A program made the position numbers and the translations under genes. Below the pieces are notes generated by a model that worked only from the letters and a program-made list of their open reading frames with translations, made no database searches and was not told the DNA's origin. From positions 62,001-126,000 of the forward strand of contig NZ_JSEO01000012.1 in the NCBI RefSeq assembly GCF_001624705.1: 64,000 nucleotides of DNA, given 5' to 3'. Source of the stretch: Marinomonas sp. SBI8L (lineage in GTDB: Bacteria; Pseudomonadota; Gammaproteobacteria; Pseudomonadales; Marinomonadaceae). Shown one piece after another: positions 55,528 through 63,953 of this stretch; position 1 is the stretch's first letter; each line of letters starts with the position of its first letter.

Positions 55528-56362
55528 TAAGCTTGGTTCAAGATATCGTGCTAAACGTCGTCGGCACTTAGGTGTTCGTAATGACACTAATCAGAATAAA
55601 GATCGTTGGATTTTATCTTATGCTGATTTTATAACATTGCTTTTTGCTTTCTTCGTCGCGCTATACTCTATCTCTTTGAAAAATCAGGGCGATTCTAAGT
55701 TACTAACAGAGACTCTTGAGGGGGTTTTGGACGCTGTTCAATTGTCAGTAAAGCCTATTAATATCGGTCAAGTAACTACAGGTGAAGCTGAGGATGATGT
55801 TTTCCAAGAGTTAACACCAGATAGAGATAGTAACCCAATTCCTAGTCCAAAACAGAATCAAGAAACGATCGTAAAAAAAGAACTCAAGGTGGTTCAAGAG
55901 TTAAATCAAATGATTCTGACCCATATGGGGGAGTATCAACAGAATGGTTTGATATCAATAAATGAGAGTGAGCTTTGGATCGAGATTGAGTTAAAAGCAG
56001 GTTTGCTTTTTTCGTCAGGAGAGTTTGAGTTGACTAATGAAGCTGTCGCTGTGCTTATTTCGATTAGTCAGGTTCTGAATCGATATAGTTACCCTGTTGT
56101 TGTAGAAGGGCATACAGATGATTTGCCAGTTAACAACTTTTATACCTCAAATTGGCAGCTATCAAGTGCTAGGGCATCGTCTGTTGTAGATGAGTTAATT
56201 AGCGGAGGCGTTAATCCTAAGCTCATTGCTGTGATGGGGTTGAGCAGTGAGAAACCTAAAGTCAGAAACAACAGCGACTTTTCACGGGCAAGAAACAGAC
56301 GAGTGACATTGAAAATTGGTAAGATTGAAGCAGAAAACCTATACGACTACTTGTTTGAATAG
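55517..56362 (+). CDS. motD: Flagellar motor stator protein MotD (MotB family)
   Basis: A 281-residue MotB-type subunit. The membrane helix begins at WILSYADFITLLFAFFVAL, with the proton-carrying Asp in SYAD. The C-terminal OmpA-like peptidoglycan-binding domain has VVEGHTDDLPVNN and NWQLSSARASSVV. Its ATG overlaps the end of motC by 11 bases; a GTG two codons earlier is also possible. Confidence 0.93.
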   Translation: MSNDKLGSRYRAKRRRHLGVRNDTNQNKDRWILSYADFITLLFAFFVALYSISLKNQGDSKLLTETLEGVLDAVQLSVKPINIGQVTTGEAEDDVFQELTPDRDSNPIPSPKQNQETIVKKELKVVQELNQMILTHMGEYQQNGLISINESELWIEIELKAGLLFSSGEFELTNEAVAVLISISQVLNRYSYPVVVEGHTDDLPVNNFYTSNWQLSSARASSVVDELISGGVNPKLIAVMGLSSEKPKVRNNSDFSRARNRRVTLKIGKIEAENLYDYLFE

Positions 56363-56435
56363 TTATATACTTCAATAAGATAATCATAGAAACTGTAAGT
56401 AAAATAATAGTATAGGCATTATTAGGGGATAAAAG

Positions 56436-57209
56436 GTGCACATTTGGGCGGTAGCTAACCAAAAAGGTGGAGTAGGTAAAACAACTAGTGTGGTAACCCT
56501 GTCAGGGTTGCTCGCAGATGCAGGTCATCGTGTCTTGATGGTTGACCTTGATCCTCATGGTTCTTTAACTAGCTATTTTCGTTTTGATCCTGATTCAATT
56601 GAGCATAGTGCTTATGATTTGTTCTTAGGTAATGGAAAAATACAAGAAAGCTTACCGAAAGAGCTTATTTTAGAAACTGGGCATCCAAATTTATCCTTAC
56701 TACCATCTTCTACTGCCTTAGCAACGTTAGAGCGACATGCTCAAGCGCAAGGTGGTATGGGGCTTGTCATTTCTAAGACATTGGCCATTTTATGGGATGA
56801 CTACGACTATGTTTTGATTGATAGTCCACCTGTCTTGGGGGTATTAATGATTAATGCGCTTGCAGCTTGTCAGCAGCTTATTATACCGGTTCAAACTGAG
56901 TTTTTAGCAATCAAAGGCTTGGAAAGAATGGTTAGAACGTTAACCATGATAAATAGAGCTAGAAAAAGACCTGTTCCTTATTTAATCGTGCCGACTTTAT
57001 TTGATAGAAGAACTCAAGCTTCAAATAAAAGCTTGAGAAGCTTAAAAGAAGCCTATGATGAAGCTGTCTGGCACTCTGTTATTCCTATAGATACTAAGTT
57101 AAGAGATGCAAGTACGGCAGGTATTGCTCCATCTGCTTTAGACAATAACGCGAGAGGCGTTAAGGCTTATACTAGTTTGGTGACGACGTTATTGGAGCCA
57201 ATGAGTTAA
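56436..57209 (+). CDS. parC: ParA-family ATPase of the chemotaxis cluster (ParC)
   Basis: A 257-residue ParA/MinD-like ATPase with deviant Walker A KGGVGKTTS at the N-terminus and Walker A' DLDPHGSLTSYF. Its place between motD and a CheW-like gene is that of Vibrio ParC and the pseudomonad equivalent, which direct chemotaxis arrays to the pole. It is not FlhG: that family has a different N-terminus and lies beside flhF. The start is GTG after GGGGAT. The stop abuts parP. Confidence 0.85.
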   Translation: MHIWAVANQKGGVGKTTSVVTLSGLLADAGHRVLMVDLDPHGSLTSYFRFDPDSIEHSAYDLFLGNGKIQESLPKELILETGHPNLSLLPSSTALATLERHAQAQGGMGLVISKTLAILWDDYDYVLIDSPPVLGVLMINALAACQQLIIPVQTEFLAIKGLERMVRTLTMINRARKRPVPYLIVPTLFDRRTQASNKSLRSLKEAYDEAVWHSVIPIDTKLRDASTAGIAPSALDNNARGVKAYTSLVTTLLEPMS

Positions 57210-58235
57210 ATGAAAGATGAAAAACCATCAACAGAGGTGTTAATTGCGCCTCAACTTGCAGTTCAACGCTATTTGGATGAGTTACTCCAAGATGCAACTG
57301 TGAATGTTGAAGCTGTACCTGACGTTGAGGACGACTCAGTTAGTGAAGAGCTAGCTGATGAAAAACAAGCTGAAGAGTTAACAACACACGATAAAACGGA
57401 TGCTGAAATTAAGCATGATCAGCAAGATGAATTTGTTTTACACGAAATAGAAAATGAAGAAGATGCCTTTGCCGCTTTTGAGTTTGCTGTTGCAGCCCTA
57501 GAGAATGAAACTGAAGCCGTTGAGAGTGAACTGGCTTCTGAGCCTGAGGTAGTTGTAAACAATGAGCCAGTTGTAGAAAGTGAGATTATACAAGCAGAAA
57601 CTGATGAAAAAGGTGTTGAGCCCCCTGCGCTTGTTGAAACTGTCGAGCAAGAAACCGAATCAGAGGCTAAATTAGATAAAGGTACTCAAGAGACAATCGC
57701 TGTAGAACCAACGCAAGAAGATGCTGCAGATTTAGAGCCTGAAGTTGTATCAGATAAAACCAAGCCTTTACCTTGGGCCGAAAGTCGCTTTGAATGTCTT
57801 TTGTTTAATGTTGGTGGTTTGAAAATGGCCGTCCCTTTAGTTGAATTAGGTGGCATCCAAAAAGCTGATTATGAAAAAGTTACTAAGATCTTTGGTCAGC
57901 CAAATTGGTTTATTGGGGTATCCAGTGTAAATGATCTAAGGATTCGAACGGTAGATACTGCTCAATGGGTAATGCCAAATCATTATAAGGGTGAGTTGCA
58001 TGACTCATTTAAGTTTATAATTCAATTAGATCGCTCCAATTGGGGGCTAGCATGCGAAGATGTTGCAGAAGCAATTTCGTTAGAGCCTTCTGAAGTAAAG
58101 TGGCGATCAGATAGAAGTAAAAGGCCTTGGTTAGCAGGCACTGTAATTGATCATATGTGTGCTATTTTAGATGTACAAGGTTTTATAGAGCTACTTGATG
58201 ACCCTAAAAATGGATTTAAGGCTCATCTTAAATAA
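57210..58235 (+). CDS. parP: ParP-like CheW-domain protein
   Basis: A 341-residue protein. Residues 1-190 are very acidic (Glu, Asp, Ala, Val) and likely disordered. Residues about 195-335 resemble a CheW/AIF domain (FECLLFNVGGLKMAVPLVEL, PNWFIGVSSVNDLRIRTVD). In Vibrio, ParP binds CheA and MCPs and links arrays to ParC. The gene order parC-parP-cheW-DUF2802 supports that role here. It begins at the base after the parC stop, with no spacing. Confidence 0.82.
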   Translation: MKDEKPSTEVLIAPQLAVQRYLDELLQDATVNVEAVPDVEDDSVSEELADEKQAEELTTHDKTDAEIKHDQQDEFVLHEIENEEDAFAAFEFAVAALENETEAVESELASEPEVVVNNEPVVESEIIQAETDEKGVEPPALVETVEQETESEAKLDKGTQETIAVEPTQEDAADLEPEVVSDKTKPLPWAESRFECLLFNVGGLKMAVPLVELGGIQKADYEKVTKIFGQPNWFIGVSSVNDLRIRTVDTAQWVMPNHYKGELHDSFKFIIQLDRSNWGLACEDVAEAISLEPSEVKWRSDRSKRPWLAGTVIDHMCAILDVQGFIELLDDPKNGFKAHLK

Positions 58236-58277
58236 CAATGCAGGTAAACGCAGACTTTCCACATTTGGAGAAATAAT

Positions 58278-58760
58278 ATGACGACAGGTAGAGCGGTACA
58301 GGAAGTAGATGATCCAGTATTACAATGGGTGACCTTTCGATTAGATGATGAAATTTATGGTGTTAATGTAATGCAAGTGAAGGAAGTATTACGTTACTCA
58401 GAGATTGCTCCAGTACCTGGCGCACCGTCTTTTGTTCTTGGCATTATTAACCTGCGTGGCAGTGTTGTGACAGTGATCGATACTTGCCAAAGGTTTGGTA
58501 TTCAAACAGGTGAGATCTCAGACTCTACACGAATAATGATTTTAGAAGTGGATGGTCATGTTATTGGTATTTTAGTTGATGCTGTTTCAGAAGTGGTTTA
58601 TCTTCGTCAGTCTGAAATTGAACCATCACCAAATGTTGGTAATGATGAATCGTCGAAGTTCATCCAAGGTGTTTGTAATAAAAGCGAAACCTTATTGATT
58701 TTAGTTGATTTAGATCGATTGCTATCTGAAGATGAATGGTCTGATATTTCTTCCATGTAA
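58278..58760 (+). CDS. cheW: Chemotaxis coupling protein CheW
   Basis: A 160-residue adaptor that joins CheA P5 and the receptor tip. Motifs are VTFRLDDEIYGVNVMQVKEV, PSFVLGIINLRGSVVTVID and the C-terminal LLILVDLDRLL. GGAG lies before the ATG. It follows parP after 42 bases. Confidence 0.96.
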   Translation: MTTGRAVQEVDDPVLQWVTFRLDDEIYGVNVMQVKEVLRYSEIAPVPGAPSFVLGIINLRGSVVTVIDTCQRFGIQTGEISDSTRIMILEVDGHVIGILVDAVSEVVYLRQSEIEPSPNVGNDESSKFIQGVCNKSETLLILVDLDRLLSEDEWSDISSM

Positions 58761-58778
58761 GTTGAGTATGAGTGTTAA

Positions 58779-59189
58779 ATGGAATCACAATGGCTATTTA
58801 ATCTGCTGTTAGTCTTGTCTTTTATTTTGGTTGTTGCTTTATCAATTTGGATATTGGTGATTTCTAAAAAATTGAAAAAAGCATTACTTTTTCAAGCTGA
58901 AAGTGAAAGTAATCAAAAGAAACAAGTGCAAGTATTGGCCTCAGGTTCGATTGGCATGGGTAGACGCTTAGTAGCAATAGAGAAGAAACTTAATATTGCG
59001 GTTGAAAGGCAAACAGAAATTCTCTCCAAGGAAGGTGGTGTTTCATATAATAGAGCCATGGAACTATTAGAGATGGGCGCAACTGTTGATGACCTTGTTG
59101 CAAAATGTGGTTTGATTCGTGCCGAAGCAGAGTTAATAGATTTACTTTTTAAAGAATCTAAGCGAAGTGCTAATCATAAATATGAATAA
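58779..59189 (+). CDS. DUF2802-type single-pass membrane protein of the chemotaxis cluster
   Basis: A 136-residue protein with one N-terminal membrane helix (about 6-28) followed by a charged helical region and a C-terminal helical part (YNRAMELLEMGATVDDLVAK, EAELIDLLFKES) that resembles a small winged-helix-like unit. A similar gene ends the cheW cluster in Vibrio and Pseudomonas (from memory). The function is unknown. A terminator overlaps its stop codon. Confidence 0.8.
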   Translation: MESQWLFNLLLVLSFILVVALSIWILVISKKLKKALLFQAESESNQKKQVQVLASGSIGMGRRLVAIEKKLNIAVERQTEILSKEGGVSYNRAMELLEMGATVDDLVAKCGLIRAEAELIDLLFKESKRSANHKYE

Positions 59190-59208
59190 AGGCCTAAGGG
59201 CCTTTTTT
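59189..59208 (+). terminator. Rho-independent terminator of the che/mot operon
   Basis: AAGGCC and GGCCTT pair around TAAG, followed by a T run. It starts at the last base of the preceding stop codon and lies 31 bases before the convergent FlhX gene. Confidence 0.85.
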
Positions 59209-59239
59209 ATTGTCTGATGAGTTTATTGCTAATATGGAA

Positions 59240-59479
59240 TTACTTGAGAGAGTGGGCAAAGGCAATTATCTCTGCAACGGCAAGATACAGAGCTTCAGGT
59301 ATTTCATCTCCAAGCTCAAGGCTACTGAGTACTTCAACTAATTCAGGACTCTTATGAATGACAATGTCATTCTCTTCGGCAACCTGCATTATTCTTTCCG
59401 CAATTAGCCCACTACCTTTTGCACTAACTTTAGGGGCCCCATGATAATCATAATGAAGTGCAACAGCTTTTTTATTCAT
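59240..59479 (-). CDS. FlhX: stand-alone FlhB C-terminal-like protein
   Basis: A 79-residue protein similar to the cytoplasmic domain of FlhB after the cleavage site (KKAVALHYDYHGAPKVSAKG, VIHKSPELVEVLSSLELGDE, IPEALYLAVAEIIAFAHSL). It has no membrane helices and no NPTH motif. Such FlhX/YlqH proteins can replace the FlhB C-terminal fragment in some bacteria. Its start overlaps the stop of the FliK-like gene by one base, so the two form an operon. Confidence 0.85.
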   Translation of the reverse strand: MNKKAVALHYDYHGAPKVSAKGSGLIAERIMQVAEENDIVIHKSPELVEVLSSLELGDEIPEALYLAVAEIIAFAHSLK

Positions 59480-61599
59480 TAGGTCCTCACATCAATTAGG
59501 TTACGCTTAACTTTGGTTTGAACTTTGTCTTCAACAGGTTTGCAGAAACTATCTACTTGAGTAACCTCTAGCCCTTTGTTGGTTAATTGTTTTGTCAAAT
59601 TTTGAGTATATTGATGAATCTTGTTTGCTGTTTCTTTTTCTTCAGCAACAAAGATGACAGCTAATTTATTACCTTCAACATTGAGTCTAGCCTCAAATTT
59701 CCCTGTCTCTGGAAAGTCGAATAATAGCTTGGCTAACCAGCGACGTTTATTGGTAGAGGTTGTGTCGCTATCACTGTCTCTATCAACTTGAAGCTGAAAT
59801 ATAGAGGTGGCACCCTTATCTTGAATAGGAAACTCTATTGTTAAAGGTAAGTTCAGACCTTCAACTTTATTAGTTTCTAACAAATTTCTAATTTGTGAAG
59901 AGGTGATACGTTCTATGGCCTGGGAAATAGTTTGACCTGTCCTCTGATCGAGATTGTCCTTTATGTAGGTTTGGGTACTTGTTGATTCAGATTGAGCTAT
60001 GTTGGTTTGCAGTTTTAATAAATTAGCCTTGAAGTCATGATTTAAATTATCAGAACTTTTAAGTAGTTTATTCTCAAGAAATAGACCGCTATTTGATAAG
60101 GCCTGTTTTAACTCTTTAGGAGACTCAATATTCTGGCTTTGAGGGATGCTTGTTAAAATTTGCTGTATTAATCTCTGAGTATCCTTACTTGTTTCTGGGT
60201 TGTTCTGAAGTTGATTGAAAGTCTGAATAAGCTGACTTAGTTCGCCTTTTGTTAGTTGTTGAGGGAGGCTTTTAGCTAAACCTGAGTCTAGAGTTTTACT
60301 CGTCATTTCTTGTGTAATTGGCAATAGTTGAAGCTTACCATTTTCATCTCTTATAACAGGGATCGTATCCCCTACACTTAAGGGTTTAAGCGATTCAATT
60401 ATGAAGTTTTGAGATGACTGACTGACTTTATACTGATTAGATTTGTTTGTTAGTTCAGTTCTTAATACTTGCTCTTGAGTTATGCGGTTTTCGGGCTTTT
60501 CTTGATGATTGCCGATTAAAGCATAGCTGGGTTTGAAATTAAGATTAGGTGCGCCTGTTAATTGGGAGCTTGTGCCTTGACTGCTTTTTACTTGATTGCT
60601 TGAAAGCGTTTGTATTGGCTTTGCATTAAGCTGGCTCTGTTCCTGCGGTATTCCCGTTTGTGTTGATGAAATAGGTTTTGTTACTTGTTTAGGGATAAAA
60701 TCTGTCAGATGAGGCTTACTTATGTATGCTTGGCTTTTATCCTGTTGAGTTGTGATGTTTTGGCTTTGAGTAGATTGCCTTTGCTGAATTTCGGTTTCGG
60801 ATTGTGGTGTTTTAGTGTCTGCCACTAATGATTGTATTGGCGTATTGTTGCTATTAATAGAGGCTGTAGACTCTCTTTGAGTTAGTGCTTGGGGACTTGT
60901 TTTCGGTGTGATTTGGGAATAACTATTTACTGAAATGTCTGTTTTTTGCACTTGAGATTGAGCCCCTAATTGAGCTCCTATTTGAGAGCTGTTCTGATTA
61001 GGAGGAGTTGTTCTAGGGGGGTCTTGTGATGGGAGTTTTGCTATGACATTAATAAACTCGACTTTAGAGGCTAAGCGAACAGGTATTTCCTTACTCTGAT
61101 ATTGTTTGCTTTGTTCTACATTAGGCCTAGGGGCAGATGCTACAGTGGCTTGATTTTGATAGTGTTTATTAACGCTTCTTGCTTGAGAGGATGCTTCTAA
61201 GTTATTGTTTTTATAAATTATACCTTCTATTCCTTGAGTTGGTTTTTTGTTAAATTTCGCTTCTCTTAGATCTGTTCCATCATTAAAGCTCAAAGTAAAC
61301 TGTTTGTTTTTGCTATCTACCGTTAAACCAACCTGCTTTAACTTATCAATAGTTGGTTGTAATTGCTCGCTAATCATGGAAAAGCTTTTGTTATCTAATG
61401 TTCTCGCCTCTAATAACTGAGCAGGTTTATTATCAATAAAAATTTGCCTGTTACCTGTTAATTTAATGGGCTGGAAGCCCTCAATTAACTTAATTTCATT
61501 GACTAATTTCGTTAGTTTTCCAAGCTCTTTTGTCGAAACTGAACTGCCATTTAATTGGCTAAGCTTGTCATTTGTCATTGAGTTAATGAGGTTGGCCAT
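59479..61599 (-). CDS. Second FliK-like hook-length control protein
   Basis: A 706-residue Gln/Ser/Thr-rich protein. The long middle part (about 140-400) is low complexity. The C-terminal Flg_hook-like domain includes LPLTIEFPIQDKG, RRWLAKLLFDFPETGKFEAR and KLAVIFVAEEKETANK, different from the canonical FliK. Pairing with FlhX mirrors the FliK-FlhB functional pair. It is divergent from ccmA. The role may be in export control or may be a separate, more recent use of the domain. Confidence 0.75.
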   Translation of the reverse strand: MANLINSMTNDKLSQLNGSSVSTKELGKLTKLVNEIKLIEGFQPIKLTGNRQIFIDNKPAQLLEARTLDNKSFSMISEQLQPTIDKLKQVGLTVDSKNKQFTLSFNDGTDLREAKFNKKPTQGIEGIIYKNNNLEASSQARSVNKHYQNQATVASAPRPNVEQSKQYQSKEIPVRLASKVEFINVIAKLPSQDPPRTTPPNQNSSQIGAQLGAQSQVQKTDISVNSYSQITPKTSPQALTQRESTASINSNNTPIQSLVADTKTPQSETEIQQRQSTQSQNITTQQDKSQAYISKPHLTDFIPKQVTKPISSTQTGIPQEQSQLNAKPIQTLSSNQVKSSQGTSSQLTGAPNLNFKPSYALIGNHQEKPENRITQEQVLRTELTNKSNQYKVSQSSQNFIIESLKPLSVGDTIPVIRDENGKLQLLPITQEMTSKTLDSGLAKSLPQQLTKGELSQLIQTFNQLQNNPETSKDTQRLIQQILTSIPQSQNIESPKELKQALSNSGLFLENKLLKSSDNLNHDFKANLLKLQTNIAQSESTSTQTYIKDNLDQRTGQTISQAIERITSSQIRNLLETNKVEGLNLPLTIEFPIQDKGATSIFQLQVDRDSDSDTTSTNKRRWLAKLLFDFPETGKFEARLNVEGNKLAVIFVAEEKETANKIHQYTQNLTKQLTNKGLEVTQVDSFCKPVEDKVQTKVKRNLIDVRT

Positions 61600-61737
61600 T
61601 CACGAGTTCCAATAAAGTCGTTATTTAGATAGCTTTCTTTTATAATAAGTCGCTTTTTGATTTAGCAATATGTCTGTTTCTAGCAATTTAAGCTAAATCA
61701 AGTGTAGGTATGTAAGACAGTTTAGCGTCTTACTCTC
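61600..61737. promoter_or_regulatory. Divergent intergenic region between fliK-like gene and ccmA, with inverted repeats
   Basis: Bases 61659-61666 (GATTTAGC) and 61692-61699 (GCTAAATC) form an 8-base inverted repeat with TAGCAAT in direct repeat (61663-61669 and 61681-61687). GTAAGAC at 61712-61718 and GTCTTAC at 61727-61733 form a second inverted repeat ending four bases before the ccmA ATG. TATAAT at 61641-61646 is a possible -10 box for ccmA, with a weak -35. Confidence 0.4.
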
Positions 61738-62379
61738 ATGATATCGGCTGATTTAGGTAAACCTTTGCACTCAAATCTTGATTTATCCATTTCTGGTTTA
61801 GTGATAGAGCGATCAGAAAGAATCCTGTGTGACAACTTCTCTTGTGTGGTGAAAGCTGGGGAGGTGGCACGAATTATGGGAGAAAACGGTGCAGGTAAGA
61901 GCACATTATTAAAAGTAATTGCAGGAATACTTCAGCCACTTGAAGGGCAAATTTTTTTCTCTGGAGAAGATATTAGTTATCACAGAGATATGCTTCATAG
62001 AGAGCTTTTGTATCTTGGTCACCATGCAGGAATCAAAGCTGTATTTAGTGTTGCAGAAAACTTGAACTGGTATTGTCCTAATCAAACTTCTGATGCGATC
62101 GAATTAGCATTAGACGTTGTTGGCTTAGCTGGGTACTCGGATACGCCAGCGCATCAGTTATCTGCGGGTCAGCAAAGACGTATTGCCTTGGCTCGTTTAT
62201 GGTTAACTGACAAGAAAGTTTGGTTGCTAGACGAGCCTTTTACTGCTCTAGATGTAAAAGGAGTAGCTGTTTTAGAAGCCAAAATAAAACAACATACAGA
62301 TGCTGGCGGTTTAGTGATACTGACTACTCACCAAGCTCTAGATGACTCCTTGTCAGTTAAAGAAATAAAGTTGGTTTAA
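61738..62379 (+). CDS. ccmA: Cytochrome c biogenesis ATP-binding protein CcmA
   Basis: A 213-residue ABC ATPase that releases holo-CcmE from the CcmABCD complex. Walker A is GENGAGKST, the signature is LSAGQQRRIALARLWL and Walker B is WLLDEPFTALD. The ATG has no evident ribosome binding site; a short hairpin occupies that place. It overlaps ccmB by one base. Confidence 0.93.
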   Translation: MISADLGKPLHSNLDLSISGLVIERSERILCDNFSCVVKAGEVARIMGENGAGKSTLLKVIAGILQPLEGQIFFSGEDISYHRDMLHRELLYLGHHAGIKAVFSVAENLNWYCPNQTSDAIELALDVVGLAGYSDTPAHQLSAGQQRRIALARLWLTDKKVWLLDEPFTALDVKGVAVLEAKIKQHTDAGGLVILTTHQALDDSLSVKEIKLV

Positions 62380-63041
62380 TGACTTATTCATCCTTTTTCT
62401 ACTCTGAAATTCTAGCCATTTTTCGACGTAAGCAGGATGCGGTTAACGCGCTTGTGTTTTTTTTATTGGTTATAACGCTATTTCCGCTTGGAGTGAGCCC
62501 GTCAAAAGAATTTTTGCAGCCAGCCGCCGGTGGCATTATTTGGTGTGCTGTTGCTTTAGCGGTACTCATGTCTGTTGAAGGCATGTTTAAAGAAGATTAT
62601 AACGACGGTTCACTTGAACAGCTTGTCGTCAGCGGTTTGTATTTACCTGTTTTAGTCTTATTAAAACTTGCAGTGCATTGGTTTGCAATAATGCTTCCCT
62701 TACTGGTTTTAACCCCCATTTTGTCTCAGATGTTGTTCATAAATTGGGAAATATTGTGGGTTTTAATTTTAACTCTGATTTTAGGCAGCCCAGCACTGTT
62801 TTTGATTGGTACAATAGGTGCAGCTTTAACTGTTTCCCTAAGACGAGGTGCAGTATTAATGTTGCTTATCATTTTACCTTTTTATTTACCGGTAATTATT
62901 TTCTCAACCGGAGCAATAGCTGCGGCGCAGGTAGGTCAGCCATATAATGGTCAATTGGCTATCCTAGGAGCTATTTCTTTAATGACTTTGACCTTGTCGC
63001 CCATTATGGCTGCGGTCTCTATAAAAGCGAGTGTAAATTAA
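62379..63041 (+). CDS. ccmB: Cytochrome c biogenesis membrane protein CcmB
   Basis: A 220-residue membrane protein with about six helices. Motifs include EILAIFRRKQDAVNALVFF and the GSPALFLIGTIGAALTVSLR block typical of CcmB. It forms the membrane part of the CcmABCD ABC complex. It starts in the ccmA stop and ends in the ccmC start (TAATG). Confidence 0.94.
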   Translation: MTYSSFFYSEILAIFRRKQDAVNALVFFLLVITLFPLGVSPSKEFLQPAAGGIIWCAVALAVLMSVEGMFKEDYNDGSLEQLVVSGLYLPVLVLLKLAVHWFAIMLPLLVLTPILSQMLFINWEILWVLILTLILGSPALFLIGTIGAALTVSLRRGAVLMLLIILPFYLPVIIFSTGAIAAAQVGQPYNGQLAILGAISLMTLTLSPIMAAVSIKASVN

Positions 63042-63787
63042 TGAATTGGATATGGTTTCATAAACTGGGATCACCCAAGTGGTTTTTTCAATGGGCGAAT
63101 AAGTGGAGTAAGTTCGCGTTTGTCATCGGTCTTGTGATGCTTGTTGTTGGTATCGCTTGGGGGTTGGGTTTTGCTCCTGCAGATTATCAGCAAGGGAATA
63201 GTTTTCGTATTATTTACATACATGTTCCAAGTGCAATTTTAGCTCAATCTTGCTACCTAGGATTAGGTGTTGCTGGACTAGTCTCATTGGTTTGGCGAAT
63301 GAAAATGGCGCCAGTCTTTATTAAAGCTGTAGCGCCTTTAGGTGCTGTTATGGCTGTGATTGCACTAATCTCAGGTGCTATTTGGGGCAAACCAACCTGG
63401 GGCGCTTGGTGGGTTTGGGATGCAAGATTAACATCCGTGCTTATTCTCTTTTTACTTTATATGGGTGTAATTGCTATTCAAAATAGCTTGGATGATATGC
63501 AGTTAGCAGACAAAGCGGTTGCTGTTATCAGTGTAGTAGGCCTCATTAATTTACCTATCATAAAATATTCTGTTGAGTGGTGGAATACACTTCATCAACC
63601 TGCGACTTTTACCATTACTGCTAAACCTGCAATGCCTATGGAGATGTGGCTGCCGTTATTGTTATCAACCCTAGGCATGTATGGTTTTATTGCTGCAATT
63701 GCTATGTGGCGGATGCAAACAGAAGTGCTTGTTCGTGAGCACAGATCCAATTGGGTAAAAAAGGAAATTTTAGATAATGGCATTTGA
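63041..63787 (+). CDS. ccmC: Haem handling protein CcmC
   Basis: A 248-residue integral membrane protein with six helices. The tryptophan-rich motif WGKPTWGAWWVWDARLTS and conserved His residues in IIYIHVPSA and WWNTLHQPA are those that hold haem for CcmE. It overlaps ccmD by 11 bases. Confidence 0.96.
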   Translation: MNWIWFHKLGSPKWFFQWANKWSKFAFVIGLVMLVVGIAWGLGFAPADYQQGNSFRIIYIHVPSAILAQSCYLGLGVAGLVSLVWRMKMAPVFIKAVAPLGAVMAVIALISGAIWGKPTWGAWWVWDARLTSVLILFLLYMGVIAIQNSLDDMQLADKAVAVISVVGLINLPIIKYSVEWWNTLHQPATFTITAKPAMPMEMWLPLLLSTLGMYGFIAAIAMWRMQTEVLVREHRSNWVKKEILDNGI

Positions 63788-63953
63788 ATCAATAAATGAG
63801 TTCATTTCTATGGGAACTCATGGACCATACGTGTGGTCAGTATATGGCATTTCTCTGATTTTACTTTTAGGAAGTTATTTCGCCAGCGTAAAAGCGAAAA
63901 AAAATCAGATAAAAAGGCTTAAACAAAGGTACTTAAGGGAGCAGAAAAGTTAA
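63777..63953 (+). CDS. ccmD: Haem exporter small protein CcmD
   Basis: A 58-residue protein with one membrane helix (about 17-37, HGPYVWSVYGISLILLLGS) and a basic C-terminal tail (KAKKNQIKRLKQRYL), as in all CcmD. In known systems it helps release holo-CcmE. It is located between ccmC and ccmE, overlapping both. Confidence 0.9.
   Translation: MAFESINEFISMGTHGPYVWSVYGISLILLLGSYFASVKAKKNQIKRLKQRYLREQKS

Noticed and set aside
56436-57209. ParA-like ATPase as the missing FlhG/FleN
   Set aside because: Its place beside parP and cheW, its short N-terminus directly entering the P-loop, and its DLDPHGSLTSYF motif fit ParC. FlhG would be next to flhF.
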